A DNA stretch of 64,000 nt, taken from the NCBI GenBank assembly GCA_902619925.1, contig CACNFY010000003.1, positions 1 through 64,000 on the forward strand, read 5' to 3'. The DNA comes from an uncultured Pelagibacteraceae bacterium (GTDB lineage: Bacteria; Pseudomonadota; Alphaproteobacteria; Pelagibacterales; Pelagibacteraceae). Positions 26,403 to 34,818 of this stretch are shown one piece after another (position 1 is the stretch's first letter; the number at the start of each line of letters is the position of its first letter). The translations under genes and the position numbers were made by a program. The notes below the pieces were generated by a model. That model was not told the origin of the DNA, did not search any database, and saw only the letters and a list, made by a program, of their open reading frames with translations.

Positions 26403-27188
26403 ATGAAAAAAATTCTAATTACTTTTTTAGCCGCCCTCTCTATATCTTTTAACTGTTTTGCGGGTACAGATGGGGAATTAAATTTAACTAAAAATAAAAA
26501 TGGAGATGTTAAAGAATGTTTCGAAAGTCTTAATAGGGGAATTTTTGCTTTCAATCAAGCTTTAGATCAAATTATTATAGAGCCAGCAGCAAAAGGCTAC
26601 AGATTGTTACCATCACCAATTAGGACAGGTACTAGTAACGCTTTAAATAATATTTCTCTAGTAGTAACAATTCCAAATAATTTATTACAAGGCGATTTGG
26701 TTCTTGCTGGAAAAAATAGTGCTAGGTTTTTAGTTAATACAACTATAGGAGTTTTGGGAGTATTTGATCCAGCATCTAAAATGGGGCTGAATGATTATGA
26801 CAAAGAGGACTGGGGTCAAACTCTAGCTAAATGGGGAGTAGGAGAAGGTTGTTATTTAATTCTACCAGTATTAGGTCCATCTACTTTAAGAGATGCATCA
26901 GCTTCGCTTGTTAATTACTCTGGAGGAAACGCTTGGTATAATATCACAGTAGACGAAGATACACGTTATTTTTCTGACTTTGACTTTTATGCGTCAAGAG
27001 GTTTAACTGGAATTGATTTCAGAGCTAAAAATATTGAGTCTTTTAATAATTTAGAAAAAAACTCTATTGATTTTTATGCATCTGTAAAAAGTTTATATTT
27101 ACAGGACAGAAAAAAAAGAATTCTTAATACCGATGATATTATTGAGACAATGGATGATAGCGATTGGGACGAGATTGAAACCAATTAA
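26403..27188 (+). CDS. mlaA: MlaA/VacJ family outer-membrane lipid-asymmetry protein
   Basis: Part of the Mla pathway, which removes misplaced phospholipids from the outer leaflet of the outer membrane. The ATG at 26403 gives a signal peptide (KKILITFLAALSISFNCFA) and a mature protein with the family pattern FESLNRGIFAFNQALD, GTSNALNNISLVVTIPNNLL, RFLVNTTIGVLGVFDPA and EDWGQTLAKWGVGEG. The Cys does not sit in a good lipobox, so it may be processed by signal peptidase I rather than lipidated. mlaC follows 12 bases later. Confidence 0.92.
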   Translation: MKKILITFLAALSISFNCFAGTDGELNLTKNKNGDVKECFESLNRGIFAFNQALDQIIIEPAAKGYRLLPSPIRTGTSNALNNISLVVTIPNNLLQGDLVLAGKNSARFLVNTTIGVLGVFDPASKMGLNDYDKEDWGQTLAKWGVGEGCYLILPVLGPSTLRDASASLVNYSGGNAWYNITVDEDTRYFSDFDFYASRGLTGIDFRAKNIESFNNLEKNSIDFYASVKSLYLQDRKKRILNTDDIIETMDDSDWDEIETN

Positions 27189-27200
27189 TAATATTTAGTA

Positions 27201-27794
27201 ATGTTGAGTAAATTCATTAGTTTAATTACGATAATATTTATTCTTTCTCCGATTAATATTTCTTTTTCCCAGACTCCTGAGAATTTTATAAAAGACGTTA
27301 CTACTAAAGCATCTGAAATACTTAAAAAAAATATTGATAAAAGTCAAAAATCTGAGGAATTAATAGAACTTGCTAAACAGAGTGTAGATATAAAAGGTAT
27401 TGGAAGATATACTCTGGGTAAGCATAAAAAATCAATTACTAATGATCAATTAATCGAGTATGAAATTTTATTTAACCAATATTTTTTAAAAAGTTTTTCA
27501 AGCAGATTATCTGAGTACTCCGATCCAAAAATTAATGTTTTAAACCAAAAGTATTTAAATGATAAATATACAATGGTTTCCTCTATATTGGTAGGAGACG
27601 ACAAGAGACCTGAAATCAAAATTGAGTGGAGGGTATATACAAAAGACCCTGATAAACTATTGATTAGAGATTTAATTATTGAGGGTCTTAGCCTTGCAAG
27701 AACTCAGAGAGAGGAGTTCAACTCAGTAATACAAGGTGCTGATGGAAATATAAATATTTTATTTGATAATCTTAGAAACTTTAATAACAGCTAG
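27201..27794 (+). CDS. mlaC: MlaC/Ttg2D-type periplasmic phospholipid carrier
   Basis: A periplasmic protein expected to shuttle phospholipids between MlaA and the inner-membrane MlaFEDB transporter. A signal peptide (about 1-23) is followed by the family pattern ENFIKDVTTKASEILKK, IDIKGIGRYTLGKH-like VDIKGIGRYTLGKH, YEILFNQYFLKSFSSRL and EGLSLARTQREEFNSVI. The length of 197 is typical. It forms a pair with mlaA; the ABC transporter genes are not in the window. Confidence 0.9.
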   Translation: MLSKFISLITIIFILSPINISFSQTPENFIKDVTTKASEILKKNIDKSQKSEELIELAKQSVDIKGIGRYTLGKHKKSITNDQLIEYEILFNQYFLKSFSSRLSEYSDPKINVLNQKYLNDKYTMVSSILVGDDKRPEIKIEWRVYTKDPDKLLIRDLIIEGLSLARTQREEFNSVIQGADGNINILFDNLRNFNNS

Positions 27795-27836
27795 AAAATT
27801 TTACTATATATCCTTCAAATAAATTTTAAATGTATT

Positions 27837-27913
27837 TGGTGGGCCCGCCAGGACTCGAACCTGGGACCAATACATTATGAGTGTACTGCTCTAACCAACT
27901 GAGCTACAGGCCC
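27837..27913 (-). tRNA. tRNA with CAU anticodon, probably tRNA-Ile2
   Basis: A complete cloverleaf with encoded CCA. Acceptor gggcctg pairs with cgggccc, the D arm is gctcagttggttagagc, the anticodon loop is ctCATaa, and the T arm ccagg-ttcgagt-cctgg is canonical. CAU can be elongator Met or lysidine-modified Ile2. The G27-U43 wobble and the U44-GGUC variable loop match E. coli tRNA-Ile2 better than its elongator tRNA-Met, so I prefer Ile2. Confidence 0.9.
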
Positions 27914-27985
27914 TAAAATATATTTGTGTAAATGATTTTTATTTTTATATCAAGTGTTTTACGAATTTTTTAAGTTAATAAATTT

Positions 27986-28060
27986 TGGTGGGCCGTGTTG
28001 GTTACGCTCCAACTACCCCTGCAATGTCAATGCAGTACTCTACTATTGAGCTAACGGCCC
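27986..28060 (-). tRNA. tRNA-Val(GAC) with non-canonical D/T loop bases
   Basis: The cloverleaf stems are perfect: acceptor gggccgt/acggccc, anticodon stem ctgca/tgcag with loop ttGACat, T stem gttgg/ccaac, encoded CCA. The T loop is AGCGTAA instead of TTCRANN and the D loop is AATAGTA instead of the usual form with GG. So T54-A58 is replaced by A54-T58 and G18-T55 by A18-G55, while G19-C56 is kept. It is either a functional variant or a decaying gene; the intact stems favour function. Confidence 0.85.
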
Positions 28061-28078
28061 CTTTTATATGTAATAATA

Positions 28079-29344
28079 TTATTTAATTGGATATTTTGCA
28101 AAAAGATTTGTTTCTTTACTACAACCAAACATAATTGAAAAGTTAATCCAGAACAAAGTTAAATTAAAGTCACTAAAAAAAGATCCACTAGGTAATAATG
28201 GTGTAAAAGAAACTATTATATATACAAAAGAACCTACTTGTATATAATTTCTTGATAGAAAAATTTGTCTCAAAATTTTATACATTAGATAGAAAATTAT
28301 ACCTATTATTACTAATGTACCAACTAAACCATTCTCAGATAACATCTCTATATAAATTTGATGTGGATGAGTGGTACATTCATATCCATATTTGATTTGG
28401 TCAGTTTTACTTTTGCAAGTTTCTATTCTATAATTTTTATTTCCAACACCAAATATTGGATAATTTTTAAAAACTGCGAGACCAGATCTATATAATTTAA
28501 AATATTGACTTTCCTCCAAAAAATTTATTGTTTTTTCTTTAGAGCTGAAGTTAACTAAGAATTGCCCAAAATAACGTAATTTTAAATACTCTGATTTACT
28601 TATAAATACAAAAAAAAGTACCGATAGAGCGACCAAAGTAAATAATTTTGTTTTAAATTTTATAAAATCTACGAAAAAAAAGAATATTAAAATTCCCAAG
28701 AAAATTTTGATTGTATTCGATCTTTCCCCTGTAGCAAGTAAAGCTAAAATAGATATAAATAAAAAAATTAATGGTATATATTTTTTCTTATTAAAATTTT
28801 TTAGCAAATGACCAAAAATAATTAAAATAAATCCTGCCAGGAAAGAGCCAGCAATTGGCTCATCTTTAAAGAAACTAACAACTCTTGAACCATCAGGTTG
28901 TATTTCTCCATCTATTTCTATAGCACCCCATCCAAAAATATTTTTTCCTAAATAAAATTCTATAAATATGTCAAAAATTAAAATTAAAATTACTCCCGTC
29001 CATACATATAAAAAATTATCTTTATAGCTATTAATATAAAAAAGGTAATTTATAAATATGAATAACAAAATAAATCTGAAAAATCCTAAGTTCCTAGCTA
29101 ATCCTGATCTATGATCAATTGAAATTAATGTATTAAATACAAGATAAATACATAAAAATAATAAAATAATTATTATTTCATTTTTAAAAATCAGAAATTT
29201 TTTTTCAAAGTAACAGATTAATAGTATTGTTAGACCAGTTACAATTATATTTAGTAAAGAAATAGTTGAACCTAATATTATTGAAATCGGAAGGATAGAT
29301 ATTAAAAAAAAAAGAAAGATATGTTTCTTATTTCTTATTAACAT
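28079..29344 (-). CDS. O-antigen ligase / Wzy-like polytopic membrane protein
   Basis: A 421-residue protein with about ten to twelve hydrophobic helices and a large periplasmic loop (about 255-325). That loop ends with the family signature HPHQIYIEMLSENGLVG, and a second one, GERSNTIKIFLG, lies earlier. These mark the WaaL/Wzy_C family, which joins O-antigen to lipid A-core or polymerises O-units. Ligase and polymerase cannot be told apart from sequence alone. It starts 10 bases after the rpoD stop and should be read from that operon. The stop is next to tRNA-Val. Confidence 0.8.
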   Translation of the reverse strand: MLIRNKKHIFLFFLISILPISIILGSTISLLNIIVTGLTILLICYFEKKFLIFKNEIIIILLFLCIYLVFNTLISIDHRSGLARNLGFFRFILLFIFINYLFYINSYKDNFLYVWTGVILILIFDIFIEFYLGKNIFGWGAIEIDGEIQPDGSRVVSFFKDEPIAGSFLAGFILIIFGHLLKNFNKKKYIPLIFLFISILALLATGERSNTIKIFLGILIFFFFVDFIKFKTKLFTLVALSVLFFVFISKSEYLKLRYFGQFLVNFSSKEKTINFLEESQYFKLYRSGLAVFKNYPIFGVGNKNYRIETCKSKTDQIKYGYECTTHPHQIYIEMLSENGLVGTLVIIGIIFYLMYKILRQIFLSRNYIQVGSFVYIIVSFTPLLPSGSFFSDFNLTLFWINFSIMFGCSKETNLFAKYPIK

Positions 29345-29354
29345 TTATGGGAGT

Positions 29355-31190
29355 TTAACTCTCAAGAAAACTCTTTAATTGTTTTGATCTGCTTGGGTGT
29401 TTTAATTTCCTCAACGCTTTTGCCTCTATTTGTCTAATTCTTTCCCTAGTAACAGAAAACTGCAAACCTACTTCCTCTAAAGTATGATCAGTGTTCATTC
29501 CAACACCAAACCTCATCCTAAGCACTCTTTCTTCTCTTGGTGTAAGGGTAGATAAGATTTTTGTTGTTGCCTCACTTAAGTTTGACTTAATTGCTTGCTC
29601 TAAGGGAGCAAGAGCTTTTGTGTCTTCAATGAAGTCACCTAAACTACTATCTTCTTCATCTCCTACAGGTTTTTCAAGTGACACAGGTTCTTTTGAAATT
29701 TTTAATACTTTTCTAACTTTTTCGAGTGGCATTCTAAGTTTTTTTGCTAGTTCTTCTGGAGTTGCTTCTCTACCAAATTCACTTAAAATTAGCCTTTGTG
29801 TCCTGACAATTTTATTTATCGTTTCAATCATGTGTACAGGAATTCTTATTGTTCTTGCTTGATCTGCGATAGATCTTGTAATTGCTTGTCTTATCCACCA
29901 TGTTGCATAAGTAGAGAATTTGTACCCTCGTCTATATTCAAACTTGTCTACAGCTTTCATTAATCCGATATTTCCTTCTTGAATTAAGTCAAGAAATTGT
30001 AATCCTCTATTTGTATATTTCTTTGCAATAGATATTACGAGTCTTAGGTTTGCTTCGACCATTTCTTTTTTTGCTATTCTCGACTCCTTTTCTCCTTTCT
30101 GTACTCTGCTTACTAATTTTTTAAAATCAGTAACTGATATACCAATCTTATTACTAGTCTCGACCAATCTTTCTCTTATATTTTTAAATTCATCCTTATT
30201 TTTTTGAAAAAATTTTTTCCATACCTCGTTAGTATCCAAGAAAGATTTGAGGTTTGGATTTATTTCATTTCCAATATAAAATTTAATAAATTCATCTCTA
30301 GATATTTTATTATCTAATGCTAACCTTAATAAATTTCCCTCTAAGGAAAGAATCTTCTTATTTTCTACATAGTGTTTTTGAACTAGTTCCTCAAGCACTG
30401 ATGGTGACAATTGTAAGGATTTGATATTACTTAAGATATTATCAACAATTTTTTTATAATTTTTCTCTTTAGAGTTTGAAAATATATTTGCATTTAAAAT
30501 ACACTCTAGCTTTTCTTTTTGATACTTTATCAATTTATTGTAATCTTTTGTTAAGTTATGAATTGTATTTAAAACTTTTGGCTTAATCTCATTTTCCATA
30601 GCGGCAAGAGTTGGGTTGAACTCATCATCTGAATTTTCATTATCTTTAATGTTGCTATTATCATTTTGCCCATCTTCACTTCTTTTTTCTTTAGATGGAT
30701 TGTTACTATCCTCTTCCTCCATATAATTTGTGTCAATATCTATTATCTCTCTTACGAGTATTTCATCATTTTGAAGCTTAGTATTCCAATCAAAGAATTG
30801 ATTTGCAGTTATGGGACTCTGTGAAAGTGCATTTAACATTACATCTTTACCTGCTTCAATTCTTTTTGCTATTGCAATTTCACCTTCTCTAGATAAAAGC
30901 TCAACACCACCCATTTCTCTTAGATACATTCTTATGGGGTCGTCACTTTTTTCAATGGTTTTTCCTTCCTCTTTGTTTGCGCCTTCTTTTTTTCTAAGAA
31001 CTTTAAAATCAGACTTTTTTTCCACTAATGTGATATTTTCATCTAAAATGTGAATAAAAGCTTGGCATAAATTATCTTGCGATAAATTTCTTTTTCCAAG
31101 TGATTTGTTTAATTCTTCGTGAGTTATAAATCCTCTATGAGTTCCACGACCCATTAATCTTGCAAATGATTTTGTAATTATTCTTTCCAC
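29355..31190 (-). CDS. rpoD: Primary sigma factor RpoD (sigma-70)
   Basis: The housekeeping sigma subunit of RNA polymerase. Region 1.1 is at the N-terminus, followed by region 1.2 ([21 protein letters not shown]). A non-conserved insert rich in Asp/Asn/Glu spans about 160-200. Region 2 ([20 protein letters not shown], residues near 420), region 3 and region 4.2 ([20 protein letters not shown]) are intact. The start codon is GTG at 31188-31190. It lies downstream of dnaG with a 64-base gap, which could hold an internal promoter. Confidence 0.97.
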   Translation of the reverse strand: MERIITKSFARLMGRGTHRGFITHEELNKSLGKRNLSQDNLCQAFIHILDENITLVEKKSDFKVLRKKEGANKEEGKTIEKSDDPIRMYLREMGGVELLSREGEIAIAKRIEAGKDVMLNALSQSPITANQFFDWNTKLQNDEILVREIIDIDTNYMEEEDSNNPSKEKRSEDGQNDNSNIKDNENSDDEFNPTLAAMENEIKPKVLNTIHNLTKDYNKLIKYQKEKLECILNANIFSNSKEKNYKKIVDNILSNIKSLQLSPSVLEELVQKHYVENKKILSLEGNLLRLALDNKISRDEFIKFYIGNEINPNLKSFLDTNEVWKKFFQKNKDEFKNIRERLVETSNKIGISVTDFKKLVSRVQKGEKESRIAKKEMVEANLRLVISIAKKYTNRGLQFLDLIQEGNIGLMKAVDKFEYRRGYKFSTYATWWIRQAITRSIADQARTIRIPVHMIETINKIVRTQRLILSEFGREATPEELAKKLRMPLEKVRKVLKISKEPVSLEKPVGDEEDSSLGDFIEDTKALAPLEQAIKSNLSEATTKILSTLTPREERVLRMRFGVGMNTDHTLEEVGLQFSVTRERIRQIEAKALRKLKHPSRSKQLKSFLES

Positions 31191-31254
31191 AACAAAAATA
31201 CGAGCTATCTATATAATATGAAATTTAAAAAAATCTATTTGAAATTTAATCAAT

Positions 31255-33036
31255 TTAGTTGATTTTTTGCTGTTTTTTCAGCTCTTTAAGCTCATTAAAT
31301 GTATTTTCGCTAAAATCTTTTGAAAACTTGGACTCTAACTCCTCGATTCTTAATTCTAACTCTGTGTTTTTTAAATCTCTTTTTATTTCATTTAAAAAAT
31401 AAATTATTTTTTCTTCATTTTCTTGATTATTTTCATTTTTGTTTAATATATGCCTAATTGATGCAAATTTAGTTATTCTATTTAAAATTTGCTTCTCAAT
31501 TTCAAAATCCTCAATTTTTTTTAGATTTTTCAACTCTAAACCTTCAATTATTTTTTTCAAAATAATTGAATTATCTAAACTAAATATTTTAACATCTTTA
31601 ATTAAGTTTATATTTTCCGAAAAAAAACTAAGATTATTTAAAATTAAATAAATTATAGAAAATTCCTTTATTTCAATCGCGGAAACTGACTTGCTCTCGT
31701 TGTAAAAATTTTGGGTAGTGTTTAAACTTTTGGTTTTTTTTAATTGTTTTTGTTTATTAATATAATTTCTATTAGGCGCAAAATCTTCTAGTTGTTTTAA
31801 AAAATACTCGAGAGTATATTTTTTTATATATTCATCTTTTATTGAATAAGCAATTTTCCTCAATTTTTTTTCAAAACTTGCTAAAGATGAAGGAGTGCCA
31901 TCTACAGTTTTTTTATAGCTTTGGTAAATAAACTCATAGATTGGAACTTTATGCTCATCAGAGAATTTTTCAAAAAAACTTTTTTTATTTTTAGATATAA
32001 AACTATCTGGGTCTTCTGTTTCAGGTAAGAATAAAAAAGATATTTTTTTATCTGACTGCAAATTAATTATAGAATTTTCTGCTGCTCTCAGGGCAGCTTT
32101 TCTTCCACTAATATCTCCATCAAAAAATATAATTATATGATCGAAGAATTGATTTAATATTAAAATTTGTTTGTCAGTTAAAGCTGTTCCTAAATTAGCC
32201 ACAACATTGTTAACTCCACATCTTGTCATTCCAACTACATCCATATAACCTTCAACAACATAAACTGTGTCTATTTTATTTGATAAAGTTCTTACAAAGT
32301 TAAAATTATAAAGATTTGAACCCTTTTTAAAAAACGGTGTTTCAGGGGAATTTATATATTTTGCTAAATAATCCTTACTTTCTATAATTCTACCCCCTAC
32401 TCCAATAGGGTTATTTGTTATATTAAAAATTGGAAATATTAACCTATTTCTAAATTTCTCCACAAAAATATTTTTTTTTTCGTCAAAATAAAACAAACCA
32501 GTCTCATTTAAAGTTTTTTCGCTATGATTTAATTTTAATTTTTCATAAATATTTTTATCATCATAATTAAAACCTATTTTAAAATGATTGATAATTTCTA
32601 GAGATAAGTTTCTTTTTTTTAGGTAATTTGAAATATATTGTTTTTTATTATTTAAAATATTGTTATGACATATTTTTATGTAATCATTAAATACAGAAAC
32701 ATATTGTTTAAAATTTTTTTCTCTCTCCTCATCTAGTTTTGAAAATATATACGTTCTCATACCAGCTAAACTTGCAAGAACTTTGACGGTCTCTCCAAAT
32801 TTTAAGTTTTGTGTTTTCATCAAAAAATCAAAAATGTTACCGTGTTCGCCAGTGCTAAAACAATGGTAAAATCCCTTTTCATCATTAACAGTGAAAGATG
32901 GAGTTTTTTCATTTTTAAAAGGCGACAAACCAACAAATTCTTTTCCTCTTTTTTTTAAGACGACCGTTTTGGAGACTACAGTTGATACTTTCAACCTAGT
33001 TTTAATTTCATCTAAATATTCTTTAGGATATTTCAT
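31255..33036 (-). CDS. dnaG: DNA primase DnaG with degenerate zinc domain
   Basis: Makes RNA primers for replication. The N-terminal CHC2 domain aligns well (GLSPFKNEKTPSFTV, about 36-50), but three of the four zinc ligands are gone: Ser38, Lys41 and Thr62 replace Cys, His and Cys, leaving Cys59. The catalytic TOPRIM domain is intact, with EGYMD at 262-266 and FDGDISGRKAA. The C-terminal helicase-binding domain is diverged. The start overlaps the yqeY stop by one base. Confidence 0.95.
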   Translation of the reverse strand: MKYPKEYLDEIKTRLKVSTVVSKTVVLKKRGKEFVGLSPFKNEKTPSFTVNDEKGFYHCFSTGEHGNIFDFLMKTQNLKFGETVKVLASLAGMRTYIFSKLDEEREKNFKQYVSVFNDYIKICHNNILNNKKQYISNYLKKRNLSLEIINHFKIGFNYDDKNIYEKLKLNHSEKTLNETGLFYFDEKKNIFVEKFRNRLIFPIFNITNNPIGVGGRIIESKDYLAKYINSPETPFFKKGSNLYNFNFVRTLSNKIDTVYVVEGYMDVVGMTRCGVNNVVANLGTALTDKQILILNQFFDHIIIFFDGDISGRKAALRAAENSIINLQSDKKISFLFLPETEDPDSFISKNKKSFFEKFSDEHKVPIYEFIYQSYKKTVDGTPSSLASFEKKLRKIAYSIKDEYIKKYTLEYFLKQLEDFAPNRNYINKQKQLKKTKSLNTTQNFYNESKSVSAIEIKEFSIIYLILNNLSFFSENINLIKDVKIFSLDNSIILKKIIEGLELKNLKKIEDFEIEKQILNRITKFASIRHILNKNENNQENEEKIIYFLNEIKRDLKNTELELRIEELESKFSKDFSENTFNELKELKKQQKIN

Positions 33037-33497
33037 TAAGTATTTAAAATTTGTTTTATAATTTTTCCAGCTATTGAAAAATCAACACTTTCTGAGTGAT
33101 TTTTTTTAAGTTCACCCATAATTTTTCCCATATCTTTGATACTTTTAGCCTCTAACTTAGAAACTATATCTGAGCACAATTTTTTTGTTTCCTCTTCTGA
33201 TAACTGTTTAGGTAAATATGCTGCCAATATATTTACCTCATTTTGTTCGATTTTTAATAAGTCATCTCTTTTATTTTTTTTATAAACATCTATCGATTCG
33301 TTTCGTTGTTTAATCATTTTTTTTAAAAGCTTTAATATATCAGAATCATCAGTATCTTTTTTGTTAGGACCAGATCTGTTTGTAATATCTAAGTCCTTTA
33401 TACCAGATAAAATTAACCTGTAAGTTGATATTTTATTTTTATCCTTTGATTTAACCGCAATTTTATATTCGGTTTCTATTTTTTCTCTTAGAGACAT
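33036..33497 (-). CDS. yqeY: GatB/YqeY domain protein
   Basis: A 153-residue cytoplasmic protein with the YqeY pattern: MSLREKIETEYKIAVKSKD, KMIKQRNESIDVYKKNKR, AAYLPKQLSEEE and MGKIMGELKKNH. The domain matches the tRNA-binding tail of amidotransferase subunit GatB, which suggests tRNA binding, but the function of free-standing YqeY is not established. It heads the run yqeY-dnaG-rpoD-O-antigen ligase, occupying the place rpsU takes in the classical rpsU-dnaG-rpoD operon. It is divergent from carA. Confidence 0.92.
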   Translation of the reverse strand: MSLREKIETEYKIAVKSKDKNKISTYRLILSGIKDLDITNRSGPNKKDTDDSDILKLLKKMIKQRNESIDVYKKNKRDDLLKIEQNEVNILAAYLPKQLSEEETKKLCSDIVSKLEAKSIKDMGKIMGELKKNHSESVDFSIAGKIIKQILNT

Positions 33498-33561
33498 TTT
33501 TGAATATTAACTTAATCTAATGTTAAAATTGTTCAAAAGAAAAATTGTTTTTTTTTGATTT

Positions 33562-33628
33562 TGTTATACATCTCTTGTGAATATTTGGGTTATGTAGTAA
33601 TAACCTTTAACTCATGAGTTGTAATTGA
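33562..33628 (+). promoter_or_regulatory. carAB leader: extended -10, hairpin and palindrome around the start
   Basis: An extended -10 (TGTTATACA, 33562-33570) lacks a good -35. Downstream a hairpin ggttat-gtagta-ataacc (33588-33605) and a perfect 12-base palindrome aactcatgagtt (33609-33620) precede carA. The palindrome contains an ATG that opens a four-codon frame (Met-Ser-Cys-Asn) whose TGA overlaps the carA TTG start. The structures are directly visible; any regulatory role is inference. Confidence 0.4.
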
Positions 33629-34818
33629 TTAAAAAACAAAAAAATTACTTCAAAAAAAATACTTTAAAAAATTCAGGTATTCTTGCCCTTGATAATAAAA
33701 CCTTTTTTAAAGGAATTGGTCTTGGATATGAAGGTACTGCCACTGGAGAAGTATGTTTTAACACATCGCTAACAGGATATCAGGAAATTATATCAGACCC
33801 CTCTTATGCTGGTCAAATAATTAACTTTACCTTTCCACACATAGGCAATGTAGGAACGAATAATGAGGATTTAGAGTCAGACAAAATTTGGACAAGAGGG
33901 GTCATATTTAATTCTGAGATAACAAACCCTTCAAATTATCGATCACTAAGCCATTTAGATCTTTGGTTAAAAAAAAATAAAGTAGTTGGTCTAACTGGAA
34001 TTGATACTAGAAGTCTTACTAATTTTATTAGAGAAAAGGGAGCACCAAAGGGAACTATATCTGTAAATAAGAATGGTAATTTTAATATAAAAAAATTAAC
34101 AAATCTCTCAATTAAGTGGTCAGGTTTAAATGGTTTAGATTTAGCTAAAGAAGTTACAACTAAGAAAACATATAAGTGGGAAGGCTTACAGACATGGCAG
34201 AAAGGATTAGGTTATAAAAAATCAATTAAAAATAATTTAATAATAGTAGCAATAGATTTTGGTATAAAAAAAAATATTCTTAGATATTTCTCAAATTATA
34301 ACTGCGAAGTAAAGGTAGTTTCTTGTGACTTGTCTTCAGAAAATATTATTAAATATAAGCCCCACGGAATATTTCTATCTAATGGACCTGGTGATCCCGC
34401 TGCTACCGGAAAATACGCTATTCCATTAATAAAAGAACTTATAAATAAAAATATACCTATATTCGGTATTTGTTTAGGACATCAATTGTTAGGTCTAGCC
34501 TTAAACGCAAAGACAAAAAAAATGAAACTTGGCCATAGAGGTGCTAATCATCCCGTTAAAAATTTGTTAAATGGAAAGGTGGAAATCACTAGCCAAAATC
34601 ATGGATTTGAAGTTGTGGAAAAAAGTCTTCCAAAAAATGTGGAGGTAACACATAAATCTTTATTTGATAATTCTGTCGAAGGTTTAAAATTGAAAAACAA
34701 ACCAATTTTTTCTGTTCAATATCATCCTGAAGCAAATCCAGGTCCACAAGATAGCAAATACCTATTCGATCTATTTATAAAAGAAGTTAAAAACTATGCC
34801 AAAAAGAAAAGATATTAA
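33625..34818 (+). CDS. carA: Carbamoyl-phosphate synthase small subunit CarA
   Basis: The glutaminase subunit that supplies ammonia to CarB for carbamoyl phosphate, used in pyrimidine and arginine synthesis. The N-terminal domain has [15 protein letters not shown] and DPSYAGQI. The class I amidotransferase triad is Cys283 (GICLGHQLL), His367 and Glu369 ([10 protein letters not shown]). The start must be non-ATG: TTG at 33625 has an in-frame TAA directly before it, and no Met codon occurs in the first 40 codons. It overlaps carB by 23 bases. Confidence 0.96.
   Translation: MIKKQKNYFKKNTLKNSGILALDNKTFFKGIGLGYEGTATGEVCFNTSLTGYQEIISDPSYAGQIINFTFPHIGNVGTNNEDLESDKIWTRGVIFNSEITNPSNYRSLSHLDLWLKKNKVVGLTGIDTRSLTNFIREKGAPKGTISVNKNGNFNIKKLTNLSIKWSGLNGLDLAKEVTTKKTYKWEGLQTWQKGLGYKKSIKNNLIIVAIDFGIKKNILRYFSNYNCEVKVVSCDLSSENIIKYKPHGIFLSNGPGDPAATGKYAIPLIKELINKNIPIFGICLGHQLLGLALNAKTKKMKLGHRGANHPVKNLLNGKVEITSQNHGFEVVEKSLPKNVEVTHKSLFDNSVEGLKLKNKPIFSVQYHPEANPGPQDSKYLFDLFIKEVKNYAKKKRY

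Noticed and set aside
27914-27985. Promoter for the CAU tRNA (TTGATA with TACACA)
   Set aside because: The -10 match is poor and too far from the tRNA start; the two tRNAs may be cotranscribed.
29491-29862. 123-codon plus-strand frame inside rpoD, and similar long antisense frames in gmd, fcl, pntB and carB
   Set aside because: These are antisense to well-conserved genes, have no ribosome-binding site and no recognisable domain; they are shadows of codon bias.
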